Source: Deltaproteobacteria bacterium (GTDB lineage: Bacteria; Myxococcota_A; UBA796; SXON01). From it: a stretch of DNA of 64,000 bases. Location: contig CANFCK010000007.1 in the NCBI GenBank assembly GCA_947445035.1, forward strand, positions 124,001-188,000. The letters are read 5' to 3'. Shown in pieces: positions 18,274-29,207 of this stretch. A program made the position numbers and the translations under genes. A model generated the notes under the pieces. That model worked only from the letters and a program-made list of their open reading frames with translations. It was not told the origin of the DNA and did not search any database. Numbering within the stretch: the stretch's first letter is position 1; every line of letters starts with the position of its first letter.

Positions 18274-21200
18274 ATGTTGTTCTGGCTCGCGTTCGCCTTC
18301 GCCCCCCCCGCGCTGCCCACAGGCGCACCCGTCGTGCATCTGGCGCGGACGCCGGCCGTGCAGTGGCGCCTCGCCTCGTCGCAAGCGGCGCAGGGATTCG
18401 CCGCGGCGTGGGGCGACCCCTGGATTCGCTGGGACGAGCGCACCGGGTCGCCACGTTTCCTCGGTCTGAGCGGACTCCCGGAGGTGCTCGCCGATGAGCT
18501 GGTGGCCGACGTCGCGACGCTGTCCGGCATCGAGCCCGGCGAGCTGACGCTGGCCGACAGCCAGAGCCACGCCTTTGGCCAGGGCGAGCGCACCACCCTC
18601 CGTTACACCCGTCGTTTCGGCGGCGTGCAGGTCGTCGACGACGAAGTGCAGCTGGTTGTCACGGATGGGCGCATCGGCGCCGCGTGGGTGCTCCTGACGC
18701 CGACGCGAGGCGTGCCGACGCCGCGAGCCGGCGAGGTGGTCGTCGCCGACCCCAAGCGCGGCTACGGCCGCCTCGTCCGCGTGAGCCGCACCCCCACCTC
18801 TGTTCGGGCGGTTGACCGCGCCGGCGACGAGGTCTACGCGTACGATCCACGCGCCTTCGACTCCGTCACCGTCACCCACGAAGAGTTCACCGTCGACGAC
18901 GCGCTGGTCACCAATCCCGCGCGCGAGGTCACGGTCACCGACGCCGCCGGCACCAGCGAAGTGACCGCCGCCGACGGCAGCCACACCCTCACCGGCGACC
19001 TGACCGTCGAGCTGGACGGGACCACCCTGACGCTGCTCCAAGACGGGGCCAGCATCAGCCACAGCGGCAGCGACGACATCGACCTGGACGCGGGGGATGA
19101 CCTCTCGTATTCGGCGGCAGACACCCTCCACCACTTCTACCAGGTGTGGGACTGGCTCGGCGACCGTTGGCCCACCCACTCCTGGCTGAGCGATCGGGTA
19201 CGCGCCAACGTCGACGTGAGCTCGGGCGCGTGCAACGCCTACTACACCGGAGGAACCATAACTTTTTTCGCTTCCTACGATGTATGCAACGCCACCGGAC
19301 GCATCGCAAGCGTGATCTACCACGAGGTCGGCCACGGCATCCACGAGTACATCCTTGGCGGCGGGACCTTCGCCAGCGACGTCTCCGAGGGCAGTGCCGA
19401 CTACATCTCCGCGACAATCCTAGATAATGCTACGATCGGCGAGGGCTTCTACACCGACGGCTCGGGCATCCGCGAGCTGGACACCGACCGCGTCTACCCG
19501 ACTGACGTCATCAACGAGCCCCACAACGACGGCCTGATCTGGGCCAGCTTCCTCTGGGACCTGCGCGAAACCTGGCGAGTCACCTACGGCGAAGACGTAG
19601 GCATCGCGATGAGCGACGCCATCCTGCTCGGCTCGCTGGAGCAGGGCCCCGGCCTCACCGACCTGCTCGAAGCGGTGCTGGTCGCCGACGACGACGACGG
19701 CGACTGGTCCAACGGCACTCCCCACGACTGCGAGCTCATCGCGCTTTTGGCGGTGCACGGCCTCGCGGCCGACTCGATGGGCGTCTATGCCGTCAGTCAC
19801 ACGCCGCTGGGAGCACAGGGCTCCGAGACCGTGGGCTACCCGGTGTCCCTCGACCTTCAAGCCGGGTTCGAGACCTGCACTGGCGTGCCCACGCCAACAC
19901 CCTCGGTCTGGTACACCAACGACATGGCGGCGCCGCTCCCCGCCGCCGACGGCACGGGCGCCGCAGCTTGGACGATGGAGCCGATGACGACCGCGGACGA
20001 CGTCACGTGGACGGCAACCCTCCCGCGCGTCCCGGCCACCGACGGCTTCCGCTATTTCTACGTGCTGACGTCGTCGGACGGCACGATGTCCGATACCTCG
20101 CACGGCGGCTTGGAGCAGGGGGTTTGGGAGTTCCACGTCGGCGACCGCGCCGAGCTGTGGTGCGACGACTTCGAGTCCGGTGCGCCGGGCTTCACCCACG
20201 GTGCGGGAATCCCGATGGAGAGCGCGAGTGGCACCACGGACGAGTGGGTGTTTGGGAGCCCGGTGGGCGGCGGTCGTTTCGATCCCGACCTGGCCTACGG
20301 CGGCGCCAACATCGCCACCACCGTGCTCGACGAGGACTACAGCGCCAACAACGCCCAGTACCTCTCGACCCCAACCGTGGATCTGACGACCCCGGGCCGG
20401 ATGCGTCTCTTCACCTACCAGCGTTGGCTGTCGGTGGAGGATGGGCTCTACGATCACGCCCGCGTCTACGTTTCGGACGGGGCGACCAACACGGCGCTCT
20501 GGGAAAACGCGATGACCCCGGGGGGCAGCACCCAGCTCATCGACACCGACTGGTCCACCATCGATCACGACCTGGCTGGTCTCTTGGACGCCGATGGCGT
20601 GGCCGCGGCGCCGCTCAACTTCTCGTTCACCCTCCAGAGCGACGCGGGCCTTGAGTTCGGCGGCTGGGCGCTCGACGACGTCTGCGTCATCGAACTGGAC
20701 GACGTCCCCGACCACTACCGACGAGTTGCGCTCACGACGAGCTGGACCGACCTCGGCGAGTCGGAAGTGGGCGCCGTCGACGTCACATGGCACACGCCGT
20801 GGATCCGGCCGCTCTCGTTGACGGTGCTCGTCCGGCAGGAGGGTCGCGCCCCCGAGTCGCTTACCGACGGCGTGATCCTCGACCTGGACCTCTCCCCCGT
20901 CTTCGGCGAGGAGAAGCACGTCATCGACCTCCTTCCCGGTCTGGACCGCGGGACGACCTGGACCTACGCGCTCTTCGCCGCGGGTGAAGACGACGCCGAG
21001 CAGTACCTGACCGCGGTCGACGGCCAGAACGCCGCGACCGTCAGCTTCGACATCCGCGACACCGCCGAGCCCATCGACACCGGGGAGACGGGCGACACCG
21101 CCGACACCGCCGACACCGGCAGCGACTCGGACACCGACATCGCCGGTGACACCGATACGGGCGATGTCACCGAGCCGGGCGGCTGCGGCTGCGAGACGAC

Positions 21201-21321
21201 GGGCTCGGGCGCGACGGCTGCACTTGGGGTGGCCCTGGGGATGGTCGTGAGTGGGCGGCGGCGCAAGTCCGTCGTTGGCGACAGCGCTCAGCGCAACTGG
21301 GCCGGGCGCGTCTGGACGTAG
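18274..21321 (+). CDS. Secreted gluzincin metalloprotease with MYXO-CTERM-like tail
   Basis: 1015 residues. Signal peptide at 1-15 (MLFWLAFAFAPPALP). The zinc site is HEVGH (His350-His354) with Glu372 in SEGSADY as third ligand, the gluzincin layout of fungalysin/thermolysin-like enzymes. The 300 residues before it look like a propeptide. After the catalytic domain come beta-rich regions (about 600-900). The C-terminus has a Thr/Asp-rich linker, a GCGC motif, a hydrophobic helix and RRRK, the layout of the MYXO-CTERM surface-sorting signal, but with about 17 extra residues after the basic cluster. Probably surface-anchored or released by sorting. Confidence 0.88.
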   Translation: MLFWLAFAFAPPALPTGAPVVHLARTPAVQWRLASSQAAQGFAAAWGDPWIRWDERTGSPRFLGLSGLPEVLADELVADVATLSGIEPGELTLADSQSHAFGQGERTTLRYTRRFGGVQVVDDEVQLVVTDGRIGAAWVLLTPTRGVPTPRAGEVVVADPKRGYGRLVRVSRTPTSVRAVDRAGDEVYAYDPRAFDSVTVTHEEFTVDDALVTNPAREVTVTDAAGTSEVTAADGSHTLTGDLTVELDGTTLTLLQDGASISHSGSDDIDLDAGDDLSYSAADTLHHFYQVWDWLGDRWPTHSWLSDRVRANVDVSSGACNAYYTGGTITFFASYDVCNATGRIASVIYHEVGHGIHEYILGGGTFASDVSEGSADYISATILDNATIGEGFYTDGSGIRELDTDRVYPTDVINEPHNDGLIWASFLWDLRETWRVTYGEDVGIAMSDAILLGSLEQGPGLTDLLEAVLVADDDDGDWSNGTPHDCELIALLAVHGLAADSMGVYAVSHTPLGAQGSETVGYPVSLDLQAGFETCTGVPTPTPSVWYTNDMAAPLPAADGTGAAAWTMEPMTTADDVTWTATLPRVPATDGFRYFYVLTSSDGTMSDTSHGGLEQGVWEFHVGDRAELWCDDFESGAPGFTHGAGIPMESASGTTDEWVFGSPVGGGRFDPDLAYGGANIATTVLDEDYSANNAQYLSTPTVDLTTPGRMRLFTYQRWLSVEDGLYDHARVYVSDGATNTALWENAMTPGGSTQLIDTDWSTIDHDLAGLLDADGVAAAPLNFSFTLQSDAGLEFGGWALDDVCVIELDDVPDHYRRVALTTSWTDLGESEVGAVDVTWHTPWIRPLSLTVLVRQEGRAPESLTDGVILDLDLSPVFGEEKHVIDLLPGLDRGTTWTYALFAAGEDDAEQYLTAVDGQNAATVSFDIRDTAEPIDTGETGDTADTADTGSDSDTDIAGDTDTGDVTEPGGCGCETTGSGATAALGVALGMVVSGRRRKSVVGDSAQRNWAGRVWT

Positions 21322-21329
21322 TCCAGGCG

Positions 21330-21499
21330 GACGCGGCGAAGCACCCCTCAGCGAGGACCCCGTCGAGCTCGGCCCAACGATATCGGCGGGCGAGCCAGCG
21401 CTCGGCGGCACGTGCAATGTCCTACACCAGCCGCTCGACGTCCTCGGTCGTGGGCGTCGCCGAACCGAATCTTTGTAGGGCAGTTACCGCGCCGGTTTT
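21330..21499 (-). pseudogene. Possible IS91-type transposase remnant
   Basis: Reading the minus strand from 21487 gives VTALQRFGSATPTTEDVERLV, a TAG stop, then DIARAAERWLARRYRW in the same frame. VT-x-QRFGS and the EDVERL/RIARRAERWLAR blocks resemble IS91/IS801-type transposases, with the stretch between them deleted. The fragment overlaps the end of the following gene by a few bp and has no start codon. It is a scar at best, and the family call rests on my memory of the motif. The rest of 21322-21483 shows nothing else. Confidence 0.35.
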
Positions 21500-22224
21500 T
21501 CCACCCTTCCGGCATCCTGGTGACGCGGCTTCGGCTTGCCGATCAGGTACGTTGCGTGGAGCGGCGCGCCGTTGTGCTGGAGGGTGCCGATGTCCCACTC
21601 CCAGTCGGGCGCATCGATCGTGGTGACCAGCTCCCGCAGCTCCTCGACGCTGTAGATTCGCAGCCAGGAAACCACGCCATCCCAGAGCACGAACGGCTGC
21701 ATCACCGGGAATATCCAGGTGAACAGGAGCCAGGGCCACCGGAAGGGCCGCCAGAGCGGCATCGTGAGGGTGACGCTCAGCGGCGAGAACATCAGGGCGA
21801 GGAGCATGAGCGGCTCGCGGCTGACCGCTTCGAAGACGGCGATCGGCTGGCGCTTGGCCACCGCGTCGGCGAGGATGCGGCGCGCGAGCTCGGGGGGGAA
21901 GTGGTGAAAGGCGTTGAAGATCGTGCGGAAGCCGACGAGGTCGGCGGGCACGGCCGTAGCGTCGACAGACTCCTCGCGGCCAGACACCCGGCCGTCGCTG
22001 CCTTCGCCGGCGTCGGCGAACGCCTTGGGGTTGGGGAACCGGTCAGTGAGGATCACCTCGACGCGCTGCCCGCCTTCGGCAAGGGCATCGGCTACCAGGC
22101 GCGCGGCCCGTCGCGATGCCCCGGCGCCCGCGCAACGCGGGCGGCCGCCCCGCCCTGAGCCTGCCGGCGCGCTGACGCTCGCCGCAGCATCCACGAACGC
22201 CCCGATCCCGCATACGTTTGCCAC
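21484..22224 (-). CDS. Methyltransferase-like protein lacking the SAM motif I region
   Basis: 246 residues. ADALAEGGQRVEVILTDRFPNPKAF, NAFHHFPPELARRILADAV, PIAVFEAVSREPLML and WLRIYSVEELRELVTTI match the second half of class I methyltransferase-like proteins, including a hydrophobic LLFTWIFPVMQPFVLW segment. The glycine-rich motif I that should precede the TDRFPN strand is replaced by an Arg/Gly/Ala-rich stretch (residues 15-45), as if the 5' part were lost or frameshifted. GTG start at 22224, 9 bp after the MopE-like stop. Probably non-functional or a pseudogene. Function is not assignable. Confidence 0.5.
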   Translation of the reverse strand: MANVCGIGAFVDAAASVSAPAGSGRGGRPRCAGAGASRRAARLVADALAEGGQRVEVILTDRFPNPKAFADAGEGSDGRVSGREESVDATAVPADLVGFRTIFNAFHHFPPELARRILADAVAKRQPIAVFEAVSREPLMLLALMFSPLSVTLTMPLWRPFRWPWLLFTWIFPVMQPFVLWDGVVSWLRIYSVEELRELVTTIDAPDWEWDIGTLQHNGAPLHATYLIGKPKPRHQDAGRVEKPAR

Positions 22225-22233
22225 AGTCTGTCC

Positions 22234-24923
<2,690 letters not shown>

Positions 24924-24924
<1 letters not shown>

Positions 24925-25739
24925 CACGACTCCCCTACCTCGTTCCGGGCCACATGCTCCCGAATCGCCGCATTGACCGCCGCCGCCGCGTGGAACGTCA
25001 GCCCGTGACCCGCGTCGTCGATGGCGAGGAGGCGTGCCCCGGGGATCGCAGCGTGCAGGCGGTCGGAGTGAAAGGGACGGACCAGCAGGTCGCTCATCGG
25101 CTTGATGATCAGGGTGGGCGGACGGATGGCCGTCAGCCGGGCGCGGGTGTCGTGCCGGATGACCGCCACTAGTTGGAGCAGAGCGGTCCGCGTGGGCGGC
25201 TTTTTTCCAACTTGGAGCGCCATGCGCGCCCGAAGGTCTTCCGGATTGACCGTGGCCAGGAACGCCGCCGGATACAGCAAGCGCGTGAGGTGCTCGACGC
25301 GGCAGAGCTGCGGCCCGAACGCCGCGTTGATCCAATGGTAGAGCCCCCGCAAGGTCGGAAGGATGCCCAGGAGTCCACCCGAGTGCGTGGCGATGAGCGT
25401 GAGCGAGCGGACGCGCCCCGGCGCCAGGAGAGCCAGCTCCTGGGCGACCATGCCGCCGAGGCTGACGCCGACGAGGTGAAAGTCGCTCCAGCCCAGTTGG
25501 TCCGCGACTCGCAGCGCGTCGGCGGCCAGGTCGGCCATACCAAAGCGCGGTGGGGTGGGCTCGCTCTCCCCGATGCCGCGGTTGTCGAACCACGCCAGCG
25601 TGTGATCGCGCCGCAGCTCTTGCACTTGGGGGAGCCACACCGCGCCGCGCATCCCGAAGCCCATCACCATCAGCAGGCGAGGCCCGGCGGCCCCTGAGGA
25701 CTCAAACGCGATGCGCGGGGCGGAGGTGGTGTTTTGCAT
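24924..25739 (-). CDS. Alpha/beta hydrolase
   Basis: 271 residues, no signal peptide. Classic fold: oxyanion region LMVMGFGMRGAVW, WFDNRGIGES after strand 4, nucleophile elbow GVSLGGM (Ser), acid in IIKPMSDLLV and catalytic His in DDAGHGL. HGGGL-type esterase motifs are absent. It resembles the epoxide hydrolase, C-C hydrolase and esterase group. Substrate unknown. It lies 10 bp after the small lipoprotein gene and its stop overlaps the MopE-like start. Confidence 0.92.
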
Positions 25740-25749
25740 GGACGGAGGC

Positions 25750-26385
25750 CTACTTCAAGAGCCCGGCGGTCTCGATCGCCGCGGTCAATCCCGGAACCGT
25801 GGGCACCCACGGCACCGCCTGCACGGGCTTGCCGTCCTCGCCAAGGTCGACGGTGTGAGCGTGCAGTTCACCCCGGCCGCGCTCCAGGGTCCACAGTTGC
25901 ACCTCATCGGATGAAGCGGGCTCGGCGAACTTGAGCAAGCTCCAGGGTCCCTTCCCGCTGACCTCGAGCCCGTCCTTCGCCGCGGCCTGCAACCAGACCA
26001 CCACCGCCGGCTTCCCTGTCTTTCCCTTGGCATGCTCCGCGAGGCTCAGCCGCGCCGCCAGTCGCACCGACTCTCCGTGATCGCCCACAAACCACGACAA
26101 CGGCGCCTCGGCGTGCAGCACTAGATCGAGCGCACCGTCCTGCAGCGTGTACCGGGCGGTGCCGACGGTGGCACCAGCCAGCTTTTCCAGCGCCGCCTGC
26201 CGTTCCTCCACCAACTTCGCGACCAGACCTTCGGCGGTCAACGCGACGCCGGCTTCGTCCTCCATCTTGATGCTGACGTCGGTGTAGACGGCGTCGAACG
26301 AGCCCGTCTTGCGCGCCATGTCGAAGCGGAGGTCCAGCTTTTCGTTGGTGCTCTCAAAACAGCCGAGGAGTGCGAACAAGAACAT
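25750..26385 (-). CDS. Small lipoprotein, family not recognised
   Basis: 211 residues. MFLFALLGC gives a lipobox with Cys9, an unusually short signal; no better in-frame start is visible upstream. The mature part is alternating alpha/beta: RFDMARKTGSFDAVYTDVSI, AALEKLAGATVGTARYTL, GALDLVLHAEAPLSWFVG, KPAVVVWLQAAAKDG. No motif stands out. It sits between the MBL hydrolase (17 bp) and the alpha/beta hydrolase (10 bp), probably in one operon. Confidence 0.72.
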   Translation of the reverse strand: MFLFALLGCFESTNEKLDLRFDMARKTGSFDAVYTDVSIKMEDEAGVALTAEGLVAKLVEERQAALEKLAGATVGTARYTLQDGALDLVLHAEAPLSWFVGDHGESVRLAARLSLAEHAKGKTGKPAVVVWLQAAAKDGLEVSGKGPWSLLKFAEPASSDEVQLWTLERGRGELHAHTVDLGEDGKPVQAVPWVPTVPGLTAAIETAGLLK

Positions 26386-26402
26386 GGTACCCCGCGAGAG
26401 CG

Positions 26403-27092
26403 TCAGCGCCCGAAGAAGCGTGGATCGAACACCTGATTGGTCTTACGAAGCGTGCCCATCGGCGCCTTGGCGCCACCGTAGTTGTGACCCGGGTAGATGA
26501 TGGTGTCGTCCGGCAGGGTCGAGAAACGCTCACTGAGCGTGCGTCGCATTTCCTCGACGTCGCCCCCGGGAAGGTCGGTGCGACCGCAACCCTGGAGGAA
26601 CAAGGTGTCCCCCGCCAGCACCGAATCGGCGACCCGAAAACAACAGCTCCCCGGCGTGTGGCCAGGGGTGTGCAGCCACTCGATCTCCACCGCGCCGACC
26701 GCCACCTTGTCCCCGCCGTCACGCAAGGTCAGCTCGCTGGCGGGCAACCCGGTGACCTTGGTGACGAACTCCGCATCACCGCGATGGATGTGCAGCGGAC
26801 AGGGGCAGCGCTCCAAGAGCCGGTTGAAGCCTTCGACGTGGAAACCCATCATCGAACCGCCCACGTGGTCCGGGTGGTAGTGGGTGCCGAACGCCCCTAC
26901 GATCCGCATGCCATCGGCCTCGGCGACGTCCACTATGTCGTCCACGGCCCACGCCGGATCGATGACGACACACTCTTTGGTGTCGCGATCGCCCACGAGG
27001 TAGACGAAATTGGCCATCTGCCCGCACACCGGGTGGTTGCGACCAAAGTGACGCCCCGCGAGGAGCTGTTTGAAGTACAGGGTGTCACTCAC
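26403..27092 (-). CDS. MBL-fold hydrolase (glyoxalase II / persulfide dioxygenase group)
   Basis: 229 residues, GTG start. The metal motif THYHPDHVGG supplies His71, His73, Asp75 and His76. HTPGHTPGS, VLAGDTLF, GRTDLPGGD and IYPGHNYGG are the remaining conserved blocks of the GloB/ETHE1-like subgroup. Such enzymes hydrolyse thioesters (hydroxyacylglutathione) or oxidise persulfides. The sequence alone does not decide. The 4-bp overlap with the diiron gene implies coupling. Confidence 0.9.
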   Translation of the reverse strand: MSDTLYFKQLLAGRHFGRNHPVCGQMANFVYLVGDRDTKECVVIDPAWAVDDIVDVAEADGMRIVGAFGTHYHPDHVGGSMMGFHVEGFNRLLERCPCPLHIHRGDAEFVTKVTGLPASELTLRDGGDKVAVGAVEIEWLHTPGHTPGSCCFRVADSVLAGDTLFLQGCGRTDLPGGDVEEMRRTLSERFSTLPDDTIIYPGHNYGGAKAPMGTLRKTNQVFDPRFFGR

Positions 27093-27895
27093 GATGGAAA
27101 TCCAAGCTCGGTGATGTAGGTTTTTTCGAGGGTGCTGGTGCTGCGAGCGAACTGGCTACGGACGAAGAGCAAAACCCCCCAGGTCATCGCAAAGAGGCGG
27201 TAGGGCAGCGCCGGCCGGACCGGCGGCACAAAGCCCAACGCCTGACCCTGGGCCCAGACGCGGGCGCGAACGTGCTCGACAAAGCGCGGCAGGTGCCGCA
27301 GCACCTTGTGGGTGGCCGCCCGTTCCCCGAACGCCCGCGTGACCATCGGCGCGACCATCAGCTGCAACTCCAGGAGGCCGTAGAAGGGGTGGCGTAACCA
27401 CGGCGATGCCTCTACGAGCCGCCTGGTCTCCTTCTCTCCCCAGGCGACGTGCTCTTCTTCCTCACGACACACGACGGCCAGCTTTTTCTTGATCTCGGCC
27501 ATGCGCGGGTGACCGTCAGGGAGCGTTTTAACCAAGACGTCGCGAAAGATGTCGAGCACCATCCCCTCGCCCACCGCGTGCTCCATGAACACCTTCAGCG
27601 GGTAGTAGTTGTTGTGTGCGCTGAGCAGCTTGATGACCCAGTGAGCCGGCTGGGGGGTCATGTCCAACGCCCGGAATATCTCCGCGAAAAGTTCGAGGTG
27701 CGCCAGTTCCTGGCGCGCTTGCCGAAGGTAGAACCGCGCCGCTTCGAGGCTGTGCGCCGCGTACAACGACTTGCCGCAGTACACCCCCGTCGCTTCGCCG
27801 AAGAGCGCCTGGCTGAGCACGAAGCGCAAAAGCGCCCGATCTTCCGGAGAGTCCAGATCGAGCGTGTCGCCGCCGAAGTCGAATTCAGCCATCAT
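27089..27895 (-). CDS. Ferritin-like diiron protein
   Basis: 268 residues. Two helix motifs with metal ligands: RQELAHLELFAE (Glu63, His66) and CREEEEHVAWGEKE, plus supporting Glu in FGEATG and MEHAVGEGM, as in four-helix diiron oxygenases and ferritin-like proteins. The C-terminal 80 residues contain a hydrophobic helix (FAMTWGVLLFVRS). Family-level assignment only. It overlaps the CobW fusion by 11 bp and the MBL hydrolase by 4 bp, so the three are tightly coupled and may form a metal-dependent module. Confidence 0.82.
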   Translation of the reverse strand: MMAEFDFGGDTLDLDSPEDRALLRFVLSQALFGEATGVYCGKSLYAAHSLEAARFYLRQARQELAHLELFAEIFRALDMTPQPAHWVIKLLSAHNNYYPLKVFMEHAVGEGMVLDIFRDVLVKTLPDGHPRMAEIKKKLAVVCREEEEHVAWGEKETRRLVEASPWLRHPFYGLLELQLMVAPMVTRAFGERAATHKVLRHLPRFVEHVRARVWAQGQALGFVPPVRPALPYRLFAMTWGVLLFVRSQFARSTSTLEKTYITELGFPS

Positions 27896-29198
27896 CGGAG
27901 GCTAACAGCCGGATGCGCACCACGTTCTTGACGTTGGCGCAGTTGCTTCCTGTGGGCTGGTAAACCCGGAACGGCCCGCCCTGCTCCGCTGAAAGTGCGC
28001 CACCATCGAGCGTGTGGACGATCACCCCATCTCCGATGCCCGCGACCTCCGCCGGTGCGCTGGTGTACCCGTCCCCGGCCGCGAGCACGTATCGGTGGCC
28101 CCCACCGATGATCTGGAACAGCTCGCGCACGTACACGCCGCTCCCCCTTTTTCCAGGTACGACCACGCCAACATCGGGAATCTGCCCCGGCAGCGCCATC
28201 AGCGAGCCGCGGCTGAGCGGCACCTCCAGACCGGAGGTGTCCACCAGCGCGACGACGCTCCGATCGAGCGTGTCAGGGTCACGATCGGCGATGCGCGCCG
28301 CCACCAACGCTGCCGCGAACGACTCGATGTCCACTCCCTCGCGGACGATCACGTCGGCTCGTGAGTCACGACGATAGCCCGTGGCAGCGGGGTGCACGAC
28401 CCCACCGGCCACATCCAGCCGGTACCAGCCCAGATCGGTGCGGAAGACGCCCTTGAAGCGTGCGATGCCCTCGGCGCCAGCGACCAGCGTGCAGAGCGCG
28501 TCCCAGGCGAAGACGGCGTCGGGCGGGAAGACCCACGAACGCGCCACATACCCCTGGGTGGACGGCGGCTTCGCCTCGTGCCCGTGGGTGTGGTCATGGG
28601 CTTCCGACGCGCGCGGACCGGCCCCAGCCGGCCAGCTCCACGCCGCCTCGGGGAGCCGGCCTCGGCTGACCCGAGCCGCAAGGATCGGCGGCGGCCATAG
28701 GGTCTTTGCGAGTTGATCGAAGGCCGCCAACTGCTCGACATCAGCGAGGTCGCACCGGTTGGCGATCAGCACGTCGGCACCGTCGAGCTGCTCGGCGTAG
28801 AGCATCGGGTCCGGCGGCGTACGCGACGGATCGACGAGGACCACGGTGGGACCGAGCTCGATGCGACCCTTGAGCGCCCCACGGGCGAGCATGTCCACGA
28901 TGTCACGCGGCCGGCCGAGGCCCGATGGCTCGACAAAAATCCGATCGGGCTTCAGCTCGTCCAGGATCGCGGCGATCGCGGGGACCAGGCCCTCCGGCGC
29001 GGTGCAGCAGACGCAGCCGCCAGGGATGTTGGTGACCTGCACCTGCCCACCCAAAAGCGTCGCGTCGATGCTGGCCTCGCCGAAGTCGTTGACCAGGACC
29101 GCGCAGCGCTCCCGACCCTCGCGCCGAGCAAGTTCAGCGATTAGAACGGTGGTCTTCCCGGTACCCAGGAAGCCACCGACGATGTGGACGGGCGTCAT
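27885..29198 (-). CDS. CobW/COG0523 GTPase fused to a C-terminal SUOX-like domain
   Basis: 437 residues. P-loop GFLGTGKTT (9-17), the metal-binding GCVCC motif (62-65), IFVEPSGLGRP, VLIANRCDLAD and a His-rich HDHTHGHE loop mark a CobW-type metallochaperone GTPase. The normal C-terminal domain (VFRTDLGWYRLDVAGG) follows. The last ~110 residues (PGKRGSGVYVRELFQ, YVLAAGDGYTSAPAEV, GGPFRVYQPTGSNCANVKNV) match the pattern of molybdopterin-binding (sulfite-oxidase fold) domains. Such a fusion is unusual. Probable role: metal delivery to a partner such as the overlapping diiron protein. Confidence 0.85.
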   Translation of the reverse strand: MTPVHIVGGFLGTGKTTVLIAELARREGRERCAVLVNDFGEASIDATLLGGQVQVTNIPGGCVCCTAPEGLVPAIAAILDELKPDRIFVEPSGLGRPRDIVDMLARGALKGRIELGPTVVLVDPSRTPPDPMLYAEQLDGADVLIANRCDLADVEQLAAFDQLAKTLWPPPILAARVSRGRLPEAAWSWPAGAGPRASEAHDHTHGHEAKPPSTQGYVARSWVFPPDAVFAWDALCTLVAGAEGIARFKGVFRTDLGWYRLDVAGGVVHPAATGYRRDSRADVIVREGVDIESFAAALVAARIADRDPDTLDRSVVALVDTSGLEVPLSRGSLMALPGQIPDVGVVVPGKRGSGVYVRELFQIIGGGHRYVLAAGDGYTSAPAEVAGIGDGVIVHTLDGGALSAEQGGPFRVYQPTGSNCANVKNVVRIRLLASDDG

Positions 29199-29207
29199 GC
29201 GCCGTTC

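Noticed and set aside
19420-21417. Long open frame opposite the gluzincin.
   Set aside because: Antisense open frame produced by high GC at third positions; composition is Arg/Val/Gly noise, no start signal, and the plus strand holds HExxH, signal peptide and sorting tail.
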